A DNA stretch of 8,664 nt from Myxococcales bacterium (GTDB lineage Bacteria > Myxococcota_A > Polyangia > Fen-1088): NCBI GenBank assembly GCA_003170035.1, contig PMZX01000481.1, positions 1 through 8,664 of the forward strand. The letters run 5' to 3'. A model generated the notes under the pieces. It did not search any database, was not told the origin of the DNA, and was given only the letters and a program-made list of their open reading frames with translations. The translations under genes were made by a program, and so were the position numbers. This document shows positions 1-6,084 of the stretch, one piece after another (positions within the stretch are counted from its first letter, which is position 1; each line of letters opens with the position of its first letter).

Positions 1-459
<459 letters not shown>

Positions 460-551
460 CAGACCGGCACGTCGGCGTCGGCGCGATGAAAGCGCGACAT
501 GGACGTCGTGATCACGTCGTTGATGGCCAAGCTTTTCCTGTGCCTTGGGCC

Positions 552-567
552 TGGCGCGCAACCTGCA
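552..567 (+). promoter_or_regulatory. Candidate sigma-54 (-24/-12) promoter of the Gly-rich protein gene
   Basis: TGGCGCGCAACCTGCA matches the sigma-54 consensus TGGCACG-N4-TTGCW at all but two conserved positions and keeps the obligatory GG-N10-GC spacing. It is preceded by C, as the consensus prefers. The predicted transcript start is near 578, about 67 bases before the ATG at 645. In GC-rich DNA such a match can arise by chance, so this rests partly on similar sites upstream of two other lipoprotein-type genes here. Confidence 0.35.
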
Positions 568-632
568 TGGTATTCTGCCCGCATCGGCCGTCAGGGCTCG
601 CTGCGTTCAGGCGACACGCCTGATTGAAGCTC

Positions 633-638
633 AGGAGG
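633..638 (+). promoter_or_regulatory. Shine-Dalgarno AGGAGG fixing the start at 645
   Basis: A perfect AGGAGG ends six bases before ATG 645. An in-frame TTG at 624 lies upstream of this motif and has none of its own, so the ATG is the start. Confidence 0.85.
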
Positions 639-644
639 ACCCAT

Positions 645-1673
645 ATGAGATCACCGTTCGCAAACCCAGTCCTGCTGACCGTCGCGCTGCTTGCAGGCTA
701 TGCATGCAGCAATGGTGGCAAGTCGACCCTGCCGAATTCTCCAGACGGTTCCGTGGGGTCGGGCGGGGCGGTAGGGAGCGGTGGAATCCTGAGTAGTGGT
801 GGAAAACCTGCTGCGAGTGGCGGCATTGCGGCCGGCGGAGTCACTAATACCGGCGGCGTGAGTTCCACGGGCGGAATTGCTTCTGCAGGGGGAGCCGTGG
901 GATCGGGCGGGGCAGCAGGGGGCGGTGGGGCCATGAGCAGCGGTGGAATGACCGCGAGCGGCGGCGTAGCAAGCGGCGGAGTCATGAGCAGCGGTGGAAC
1001 GTCCAGCGCGGCTGGCGGCGCAGCCAGCGGCGGACTCATGAGCGGCGGCGGAACATCTAGCGCGGCCGGCGGGGCCACCAGCGGCGGAGCCATGAGCAGT
1101 GGCGGAACGTCGAGCGCGGCCGGCGGAGCCGCCAGCGGCGGAGCCATGAGCAGCGGCGGAACGTCTAGCGCGGCCGGCGGCGTAGCAACCGGCGGCACGG
1201 GCACCGGTGGCGCGATATCTACGGGGGGAACTGCGGGCACCGGCGACGCCGGTGTCGATGTTGCTGGAACCGCGCCTAGTTGTTCGTGCGCCACAGGGAC
1301 CACGTCGTGGGATTGCTACTGCATGGCATACGCGAGCGCCTGCGCAACAAACCTCGGTGCATATTATTCGGACGCGGGCATCGGTTCGAACATCGCTGCG
1401 ATTCAGGAGTACGCAAACTGCAACCTCGTCGTCGTCACAACGACGATCATGAATGTCGCCTATCCTCAGCACGTATACGATCGGACCACCGGTCTGCTCG
1501 TGGGTGAAAAGAAAGTCTCGGACATTCCCACCCCTTGTCCGTTTGGGGCTGACGCAGGGTCCTTTTGGTCGCTGTCCGCCGGGCGCTTCCCAGATTCAAC
1601 CTGTGTCCGAAGCAAGTGCGTGTTGGTAGGCAGCCCGCCACCCGGCGTCTCTTGCGGGGACGCCGGAATCTGA
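645..1673 (+). CDS. Exported Gly/Ser-rich repeat protein with Cys-rich C-terminal domain (function unknown)
   Basis: This encodes 342 residues. Residues 1-21 are a signal peptide (basic N-end, hydrophobic LLTVALLAGYAC). Cys21 could be lipidated, but the box GYAC is not canonical, so it may be a lipoprotein or a cleaved secreted protein. Residues about 24-205 are a low-complexity Gly/Ser/Ala spacer with GG every few residues, including four 18-residue copies of the type MSSGGTSSAAGGAASGGA. Residues about 207-342 form a distinct domain with ten cysteines, beginning SCSC and DCYC. It also contains a YDRTTGLLVGEKKVSD stretch that reads like a beta hairpin, and it ends CGDAGI. I do not recognise this domain. 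The even cysteine number suggests up to five disulfides in an oxidising compartment. The protein is probably a surface or periplasmic domain held off the membrane by a flexible stalk. The gene is convergent with the GH26 gene, with only 26 bp between the stops. Confidence 0.8.
   Translation: MRSPFANPVLLTVALLAGYACSNGGKSTLPNSPDGSVGSGGAVGSGGILSSGGKPAASGGIAAGGVTNTGGVSSTGGIASAGGAVGSGGAAGGGGAMSSGGMTASGGVASGGVMSSGGTSSAAGGAASGGLMSGGGTSSAAGGATSGGAMSSGGTSSAAGGAASGGAMSSGGTSSAAGGVATGGTGTGGAISTGGTAGTGDAGVDVAGTAPSCSCATGTTSWDCYCMAYASACATNLGAYYSDAGIGSNIAAIQEYANCNLVVVTTTIMNVAYPQHVYDRTTGLLVGEKKVSDIPTPCPFGADAGSFWSLSAGRFPDSTCVRSKCVLVGSPPPGVSCGDAGI
933..1199 (+). repeat. Tandem 54-bp repeat encoding the GG spacer
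   Basis: In-frame ATG codons at 984, 1038, 1092 and 1146 recur exactly every 54 bp and mark four copies of an 18-codon unit (the last copy slightly diverged, 984-1199). A degenerate 51-bp copy (933-983) precedes them. Differences between copies are mostly single substitutions, so the array looks like recent slippage or unequal recombination in a coding region. Confidence 0.85.
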
Positions 1674-1700
1674 GGGGTCTGGCACCGCCTGCCGGGCGTC
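1659..1700. terminator. Possible bidirectional stem between convergent genes
   Basis: GACGCCGG (1659-1666) can pair with CCGGGCGTC (1692-1700) with one bulged base, enclosing a loop that spans the stop codon at 1671-1673. It is the only structure near the 26-bp gap between the two convergent stops. There is no U-tract on either side, so a terminator role is weak. Confidence 0.2.
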
Positions 1701-3343
1701 TACTTGAGATTGGGGACCTGGTCGCGAGTGACAGTAAAGGTGCTGTTGAAGGCAGTGGGAATACTGCTGTTGTTTTTCTGGGAGCCCGCCCAGGTATTGA
1801 AAAGCACCCACGGCGCGGAACTGGGGAACAGGGTACTGGGATTTGGGAAATTGCTGGATTCGTGGAGAGGAATCGGCATGGTGCCGACCACGGTCTTGAC
1901 CTTGGAATAGGTTGCGGAATCGCCCTGGTAGTCGGGACCCGAAAGATCGACGGTGTCCTTGCCCGGGAAATAGGCACCGAATTGAGTGGTGCTGAAGCCA
2001 TTGAGTCCACTGAAGGGAAAGAGCCAGATGATATTGTGGAGATCCTTCGTCACCGTGAGGTAATTGAAGGTGTACTTCCACAGGGCAATGAGCTCGGCTC
2101 CAGTTCCTTTGCTCCACCAGAACCAACCGTTGGGCTGCGTCTCGTGGAAGATCGCCAGTATGATGGGCACGTTGGCGGTCTGCATGGCCTTGATCTGGAA
2201 GGCAATATAGTCGAGCCTGTTAAGGAACGCCGTATTCTCAGGGGCTCCTGCCGTTACCGCAGCGGTAAGAAGGCCGCTCGGGGGAGTAGACTCGGCACAG
2301 TTGGTACCCGTGTAGCAGTCGTTCTTATAGGTTGTGCCGGCCACCGGCATGCCCTGGTGGTAGCGGAACATGGAAATGCCACCCGCGTTCCAGTAGGCGA
2401 TGGCGCGCGTGATCCCGCTGATAACGGAAGTGTCGCTGCCACCGGAGGGATACAGGAAGTCGCCGCCAAGAATGGCTGGGGTCTTCAGGCCATTGGTGGC
2501 GTACCAGCTTATGTCAGCCTCAGGACTGGACCAGCTGGTTTCTTGCTGCCCTGAGATGACGTGGTTGCCGTATTGGCTGTAGATGAAGCAGAGCAGGTTC
2601 TTGGCCTGAGCCGTGGGAGTGGGACTGACGGGCAGGGCGCTGCATGGGCCGACCGAGCCGCCCGCGCCGGTACCGCCGGTCGAGGTCGTACCGCCGGTCG
2701 AGGTACCGCCGGTTGAGGTACCGCCGGTCCGGGTCGTACCACCGGTTGCGGTCGTACCGCCAGTTGCGGTCGTACCGCCAGTCCGGGTCGTACCGCCGAT
2801 TGCGGTCGTACCCCCGGGCGCGGTCGTGCCGCCGGTCGCCGTGGTGCCGCCGGTCCGGGTCGTACCGCCGGTAGAGGTAGAGCCGCCGGTGGGGGTAGAA
2901 CCGCCGGCCTGGGTAGAACCGCCGGTGGGGGTAGAACCGCCGGCCTGGGTAGAACCGCCGGCCTGGGTAGAGCCGCCGGTGGGGGTAGAACCGCCTGTGG
3001 GGGTAGAACCGCCCACCGAGGTTGTGCCGCCAGACGTGCTCTTGCCGCCGGTGACGCTACTGCCGCTGGTGGCACTGCTGCCGCCGCTCACGCTATTGCC
3101 GCCGGTCGCGCTATTGCCGCCGGTCGCAACAGTTTGGCCCCCGCTAGAACTTTGGCTTCCGCCACTCCCGGTCACCGTGCCCCCGGCGCTTGGAACGCTG
3201 GTGGTGGCGCCTGTTACGCCGCCGGTCGGGGCCGAGCCGCCGCCTCCTTGGGGGCCGGTGTTCGGCGCGGCCTTTTGGTCATTTCCACAGCCAAGAGAGG
3301 CAGCCAGAGAGGCTGCGAAAACCAAGTGGCAGATCTTCTTCAT
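1700..3343 (-). CDS. GH26-family glycoside hydrolase lipoprotein, probable beta-mannanase
   Basis: This encodes 547 residues. GH26 enzymes are mostly endo-1,4-beta-mannanases that cut mannan and galactomannan backbones. Residues 1-19 are a lipoprotein-like signal peptide (lipobox-like ASLGC, Cys19). Residues about 33-230 are a GG-rich linker, mainly hexapeptides GGSTPT and GGTTRT. The catalytic domain is about 233-547. Its GH26 hallmarks are HVISGQQETSW (261-271), HETQPNGWFWW (400-410) with Glu401 as the likely acid/base, the block GTGAELIALWKYTFNYL, IPLHESS with Glu495 as the likely nucleophile, and PWVLFNTWAG near the end. Known GH26 spacing between the two glutamates is about 100 residues; here it is 94. 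AAGGAG (minus strand, 3351-3356) lies seven bases before the ATG. The gene is downstream of galK-galT on the same strand. Fold assignment is firm; specificity (mannan versus xylan or mixed-linkage glucan) is inferred. Confidence 0.88.
   Translation of the reverse strand: MKKICHLVFAASLAASLGCGNDQKAAPNTGPQGGGGSAPTGGVTGATTSVPSAGGTVTGSGGSQSSSGGQTVATGGNSATGGNSVSGGSSATSGSSVTGGKSTSGGTTSVGGSTPTGGSTPTGGSTQAGGSTQAGGSTPTGGSTQAGGSTPTGGSTSTGGTTRTGGTTATGGTTAPGGTTAIGGTTRTGGTTATGGTTATGGTTRTGGTSTGGTSTGGTTSTGGTGAGGSVGPCSALPVSPTPTAQAKNLLCFIYSQYGNHVISGQQETSWSSPEADISWYATNGLKTPAILGGDFLYPSGGSDTSVISGITRAIAYWNAGGISMFRYHQGMPVAGTTYKNDCYTGTNCAESTPPSGLLTAAVTAGAPENTAFLNRLDYIAFQIKAMQTANVPIILAIFHETQPNGWFWWSKGTGAELIALWKYTFNYLTVTKDLHNIIWLFPFSGLNGFSTTQFGAYFPGKDTVDLSGPDYQGDSATYSKVKTVVGTMPIPLHESSNFPNPSTLFPSSAPWVLFNTWAGSQKNNSSIPTAFNSTFTVTRDQVPNLK
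2666..3031 (-). repeat. 18-bp-period repeat encoding the GG-hexapeptide linker of the GH26 enzyme
   Basis: Residues about 105-226 of the GH26 protein are built from consecutive six-residue units GG[ST]Txx, about twenty in all, so the DNA repeats every 18 bp. Two sub-blocks are visible. The membrane-proximal block is GGSTPT/GGSTQA and the domain-proximal block is GGTTRT/GGTTAT, which suggests two separate expansions. Confidence 0.85.
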
Positions 3344-3586
3344 GCGACGTCTCCTTGCCCAACGTGCAGTAGCGGTTTCCGAAGGCTGGATCCAGCCTAC
3401 CCGCTACAAGGGCGCGAGCTTCCGGCAACCTTCAAGGGATTTTTCGCAAGAGGTCGGCTTTCCGAATCGCAGCAGAGACGCCTGATGCTCCAGCTTTCGA
3501 TGGACCTTGCTCGGGGCCATTCCGTTCTGAGAAGAGATTGACTCCAAGGGCCGCGCCGACGTTTGGGCGACGGAAAGATCCTTGGT
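3344..3586. other. galT / GH26 gene intergenic region
   Basis: This 243-bp spacer holds no gene. Its clearest structure is a nested palindrome close to the GH26 start (3369-3407). A six-bp complementary pair, CCAAGG (3544-3549) and CCTTGG (3580-3585), lies just past the galT stop but is too loose to call a terminator. I found no good -35/-10 or -24/-12 box for the GH26 gene, so readthrough from galKT remains possible. Confidence 0.55.
3369..3407. promoter_or_regulatory. Nested palindrome in the GH26 leader (candidate operator or RNA hairpin)
   Basis: A perfect 16-bp palindrome AGGCTGGATCCAGCCT (3383-3398) is enclosed by GTAGCGG (3369-3375) and its exact complement CCGCTAC (3401-3407). The inner part is a symmetric site for a dimeric regulator. 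As RNA, the outer arms would form a stem around it. It sits 26-64 bases upstream of the GH26 ATG, just upstream of the Shine-Dalgarno. Confidence 0.5.
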
Positions 3587-4636
3587 TCATCTTCTGTCCT
3601 CTTTGTAGTGAACCTCGCTCGATTCCCGCAGGCGGTCCGCCGCCTGTTCAGGTGTCAAGTCCCGCTGGGGCATGCCAAGCATCTCGAAACCAACCATGAA
3701 CTTCCGCACAACCGGGCTGCGCAGCAGGGGCGGAAAGAAGTGCATGTGAAGCTGGAAGTCACCGGCGCCTTCCGTCCTGGGAGCTTGGTGGAAGCCCATG
3801 GAGTAGGGGAAGCTGCACTGGAAGAGGTTGTCGTAGCGGGTGGTCAGACGCTTCAGCAGATCCGCCAGGGCGTCAATCTCCTTGTCATTGAGGTCCGTCA
3901 GGCGTCCGGCGGCGCGGTGGGGCAGTACCAGCGTCTCGAAGGGCCACACCGCCCAGTAGGGCACCAAGGCGGTAAAATGCTGGTTGGCGCACACGATGCG
4001 CTCACTACGTTGCTGCTCTTGTGCCAGATAGCCCAGCAGCAAGGAGGAACCGTGGCGCTCGCGGTATGCGCGTTGATGATCGAGTTCCTTCTGGACCTCG
4101 TTGGGCAGGTGACAAGTGGCCCAGATCTGACTGTGCGGATGCGGATTCGAGCAGCCCATCAGCTCGCCCTTGTTCTCGAAGATCTGGACATGCGCGATAC
4201 CGGGATCCTCCAGCAGCAGGCGGGTCTGTTCGGTCCACGCGCCGATGACCGCGGCGATTTGCGAAACACTCAGTTCCGGGAGGCTCAGATCATGGCGGGG
4301 ACTGAAGCAGACCACCTGGCAGCGGCCGGGCTCTCCTTCGCTTCGGAACAGAGCGCTCGATTCGCCGGGGAAGGTGGCGGCCTCGGGCAGCAGGGCGGGA
4401 AAATCGTTGTCAAAGACGAAAGTGCTCTGGTAGGCGGGATTTCGAACCGGACCCGCGCGCGTGTTGCCCGGACAAAGGTAGCAGTCGGGATCGTACCGGG
4501 GACGCTGGTCTTCGGGCAGGCGCTCCACCTTCCCTTGCCAGGGCCGCAACAGACGGTGCGGCGATACCAACACCCATTCGCCGGTGAGCGGATTGAAACG
4601 GCGGTGGGGATACTGCCTGGTTTCCATCACAGCCAT
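3587..4636 (-). CDS. galT: Galactose-1-phosphate uridylyltransferase
   Basis: This encodes 349 residues, the same size as class I GalT of enterobacteria (348). It swaps UMP from UDP-glucose to galactose-1-phosphate in the cytosolic Leloir pathway. Visible family features are [18 protein letters not shown] (11-28), the zinc cysteines Cys52 and Cys55 (CYLC), and the zinc histidines His115 (SPRH) and His166. The active-site NPHPHSQIW has the nucleophilic His168. Glu184, His283, His297 and His299 match the second metal site of the E. coli enzyme. The motif has Ser after the nucleophile where E. coli has Gly; this position varies in the family. The start is ATG 4636 (MAVMETRQ) or ATG 4627 (METRQ). 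The second forms TGATG with the galK stop, while the first overlaps galK by ten bases, and neither has a perfectly spaced ribosome site. Translation is probably coupled to galK. Confidence 0.96.
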   Translation of the reverse strand: MAVMETRQYPHRRFNPLTGEWVLVSPHRLLRPWQGKVERLPEDQRPRYDPDCYLCPGNTRAGPVRNPAYQSTFVFDNDFPALLPEAATFPGESSALFRSEGEPGRCQVVCFSPRHDLSLPELSVSQIAAVIGAWTEQTRLLLEDPGIAHVQIFENKGELMGCSNPHPHSQIWATCHLPNEVQKELDHQRAYRERHGSSLLLGYLAQEQQRSERIVCANQHFTALVPYWAVWPFETLVLPHRAAGRLTDLNDKEIDALADLLKRLTTRYDNLFQCSFPYSMGFHQAPRTEGAGDFQLHMHFFPPLLRSPVVRKFMVGFEMLGMPQRDLTPEQAADRLRESSEVHYKEDRR

Positions 4637-5793
4637 CGCTCCGTTCCGCAATGGGGGGCGCAAGCGTGGATCTTCGGGGTCTTGCCGATCCTGGCAAAGG
4701 CGGGCGCCATGCCGTCCACGAACGCCTCTTCCTGGCCGACTTCGACAAGGTTGATGGTGCATCCGCCGAAGCCGGCGCCCATCATGCGCGCACCCAACAC
4801 GCCGGGAAGAACGGTGGCGGCTTCCGCCAGCACGTCCAGTTCTGGGCAACTCACCTCGTATTCCTTGGAAAGACCCTGGTGGCTCTGATTCATCAGGCGC
4901 CCGAAGGCTGGCAGATCCTCGCTCTCCAGGGCGGCGCAGGCGGCGATGACCCGCAGGTTCTCCTCGATGACGTAGCGGCAGCGGCGGTAGGTGACGGGTT
5001 CGAACTCCAGCCGATGGGCGTCAAGCAGTTCCAGACTCACATCGCGAAGACTGCGAACGTCCGGGGCGTATTTCCGCAACAACGCCACGCCCGCTTCGCA
5101 CTGGCTGCGGCGCTGGTTGTAACCGCTCTCGGCCAAGGCACGCTCCACCTGCGTGTCGCACAGGAAGATCCTCACCGGGCTGTGAAAGGGCACGAACCGG
5201 TAGGAGAGATCCTGACAGTCCAGCATCATCACGTGGTCCTTCCGGCTCAGAAGGCTCGCCATCTGGTCCATGATGCCGCACTTGACACCCACGAAGCTGT
5301 GCTCCGCCGCCTGGGACAGTTTCGCCATGGTGAGGCGATCCAGACCCATGCCAAATAGCTCGTTGAGGGAAAAGGCGAGGCCGCACTCTAGGGCGGCACT
5401 GCTGCTCATGCCAGCGCCCATGGGCAGATCGCCACCGTACACCAGCTCGAAGCCACCCAGGGGATGTCCTGCCTTCTGCAGCTGATGGAGAACGCCCAGC
5501 AGATAGTTGGGCCAGCGCTCGGGATGGGGTGCCAATTCTCCCAGATCCCCTTCGAGCCGTCGATCCAGATCCAAGGCGTGCAGAACGTACCGGCGATCGG
5601 ATCGGGGTCTGAGCGCCATGGCGATCCCGCGATCCACGGCAGCGGGCAGCACGAAGCCATGGTTGTAGTCGGTGTGCTCTCCGATCAGGTTCACCCGGCC
5701 AGGGGAACGCACGACCACGGCCGGCTCGCCGAATTCCCGACGGAACCTCGCAAGAACTGGAACATGGAATTGCACTGAAGCTCCGGCTGACAT
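4627..5793 (-). CDS. galK: Galactokinase
   Basis: This encodes 388 residues. It phosphorylates alpha-galactose to galactose-1-phosphate with ATP, the first committed Leloir step, in the cytosol. It is a GHMP kinase with all signatures in place. The galactokinase signature [13 protein letters not shown] is at 32-44, with Arg33 the likely catalytic arginine. The glycine-rich ATP loop [14 protein letters not shown] is at 123-136. CGIMDQ carries the catalytic-base Asp176. MMGAGFGGC (337-345) is the C-terminal GHMP motif. Length is normal for the family. The ATG at 5793 lies 11 bases after AGGAGG; a TTG directly before it (5796) lies 8 bases after and may be the true start, adding one residue. The stop overlaps the galT start, so the two form one operon. 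Neither galE nor galM is nearby. Confidence 0.97.
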   Translation of the reverse strand: MSAGASVQFHVPVLARFRREFGEPAVVVRSPGRVNLIGEHTDYNHGFVLPAAVDRGIAMALRPRSDRRYVLHALDLDRRLEGDLGELAPHPERWPNYLLGVLHQLQKAGHPLGGFELVYGGDLPMGAGMSSSAALECGLAFSLNELFGMGLDRLTMAKLSQAAEHSFVGVKCGIMDQMASLLSRKDHVMMLDCQDLSYRFVPFHSPVRIFLCDTQVERALAESGYNQRRSQCEAGVALLRKYAPDVRSLRDVSLELLDAHRLEFEPVTYRRCRYVIEENLRVIAACAALESEDLPAFGRLMNQSHQGLSKEYEVSCPELDVLAEAATVLPGVLGARMMGAGFGGCTINLVEVGQEEAFVDGMAPAFARIGKTPKIHACAPHCGTERWL

Positions 5794-5804
5794 CAAGCGT
5801 GTCG

Positions 5805-5810
5805 CCTCCT
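5805..5810 (-). promoter_or_regulatory. Shine-Dalgarno of galK
   Basis: AGGAGG on the minus strand. Its spacing is 8 bases to the TTG at 5796 and 11 to the ATG at 5793, so spacing favours the TTG and codon choice favours the ATG. Confidence 0.75.
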
Positions 5811-5888
5811 GGAAATGTAGACCGCGATGATAGGCAGGTCGGTGGGCCCGAGGCGGAGATGTTGCATGGTCAGCTCAGGTAAAGGCAC

Positions 5889-5917
5889 TGAATAGCACGT
5901 GGTGCAGAGGGCGACAA
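5889..5917 (-). promoter_or_regulatory. Possible sigma-70 promoter of galKT
   Basis: On the minus strand TTGTCG (5912-5917) and TATTCA (5889-5894) are separated by exactly 17 bp, with TGC just before the -10 box. The -35 matches 4 of 6 and the -10 only 3 of 6 consensus bases. The 10-bp palindrome at 5921-5930 lies directly upstream of the -35. Confidence 0.3.
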
Positions 5918-5920
5918 ACC

Positions 5921-5930
5921 AACCGCGGTT
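5921..5930. promoter_or_regulatory. Palindrome AACCGCGGTT upstream of galK
   Basis: This is a perfect 10-bp inverted repeat, flanked by AAACC and TTTGG so that partial symmetry continues out of register. It lies beside the candidate galK -35 box and could be a regulator site. No factor can be named from sequence. Confidence 0.3.
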
Positions 5931-5966
5931 TGGCGGTTGCCATGTGAGAGCAGTGTGACGAATCGG

Positions 5967-5995
5967 CCCGGTGGCGTGCAAACGCCACGCTCGGG
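5967..5995. promoter_or_regulatory. Dyad GTGGCGT-GCAA-ACGCCAC, possible activator site
   Basis: GTGGCGT (5971-5977) and ACGCCAC (5982-5988) are exact complements around GCAA. CCCG (5967-5970) and CGGG (5992-5995) extend the symmetry with a three-base bulge. The centre is about 88 bp upstream of the predicted start of the sigma-54-like promoter at 6042-6057, a normal distance for an enhancer-binding activator. It may equally be a simple hairpin. Confidence 0.4.
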
Positions 5996-6041
5996 AATTG
6001 ACGTCGGGCTGGCCGAGGGCTCAGGGGTGCGGATTCGCCGC

Positions 6042-6057
6042 TGGCCCGCGAATTGCC
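6042..6057 (+). promoter_or_regulatory. Candidate sigma-54 (-24/-12) promoter of the Cys-rich lipoprotein gene
   Basis: TGGCCCGCGAATTGCC keeps TGGC, CG, TTGC and the GG-N10-GC spacing. It departs from TGGCACG-N4-TTGCW only at the fifth base (C for A) and the last (C for A/T), and is preceded by the preferred pyrimidine. The predicted transcript start is near 6068, leaving a 17-base leader that contains the Shine-Dalgarno AAGGAG (6072-6077). Confidence 0.45.
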
Positions 6058-6084
6058 TTGGCAGATGCGAGAAGGAGACGCGCC

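Larger units (their letters stand above)
460..644. other. clpX / Gly-rich protein gene intergenic region
   Basis: These 185 bp contain no credible gene. They hold a 10-bp perfect palindrome CGTGATCACG (507-516), a -24/-12-like promoter (552-567) and the Shine-Dalgarno of the next gene (633-638). No convincing terminator with a U-tract follows clpX; only a weak, bulged G/C stem around 477-497 was seen. Confidence 0.6.
5797..6084. other. Divergent regulatory region between galK and the Cys-rich lipoprotein gene
   Basis: This 288-bp region drives galKT leftward and the lipoprotein gene rightward. From left to right it contains the galK Shine-Dalgarno, a possible sigma-70 promoter for galK, the palindrome AACCGCGGTT (5921-5930), a GCAA-loop dyad (5967-5995) and a sigma-54-like promoter (6042-6057). 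No gene is supported within it. Confidence 0.6.

Noticed and set aside
651..1472. Minus-strand Ala/Arg- and Pro-rich frames opposite the Gly-rich gene
   Set aside because: They mirror the GGC-rich repeat. The plus frame has a perfect Shine-Dalgarno, a signal peptide and a cysteine-rich domain.
1565..2554. A 329-codon plus-strand frame overlapping the end of the Gly-rich gene and the GH26 catalytic domain
   Set aside because: It is antisense to the conserved GH26 catalytic domain, has no recognisable motif and lacks a good ribosome site.
2666..3031. CRISPR-like array of short repeats
   Set aside because: The repeats are an in-frame 18-bp coding period without unique spacers; they encode the protein linker.
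2613..3485. A 290-codon plus-strand frame rich in Val-Pro-Pro repeats
   Set aside because: It is the complement of the GH26 GG-hexapeptide linker, and it runs past the GH26 start into the palindrome and leader. The repeat comes from the sense-strand linker.
4637..4849. N-terminal extension of galT to 4849, suggesting a galK-galT fusion
   Set aside because: The extension is out-of-frame galK sequence; GalT homology begins at the [13 protein letters not shown] start and galK has its own stop at the overlap.
3563..4888. A 441-codon open frame on the plus strand across galT and the end of galK
   Set aside because: It is antisense to galT, which has every class I catalytic and metal residue. The plus-strand translation shows no family motif; long antisense frames are expected in GC-rich coding DNA.
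5971..6084. N-terminal extension of the Cys-rich lipoprotein to 5971
   Set aside because: It would place a charged 38-residue segment before a canonical signal peptide and would cover the promoter and Shine-Dalgarno.
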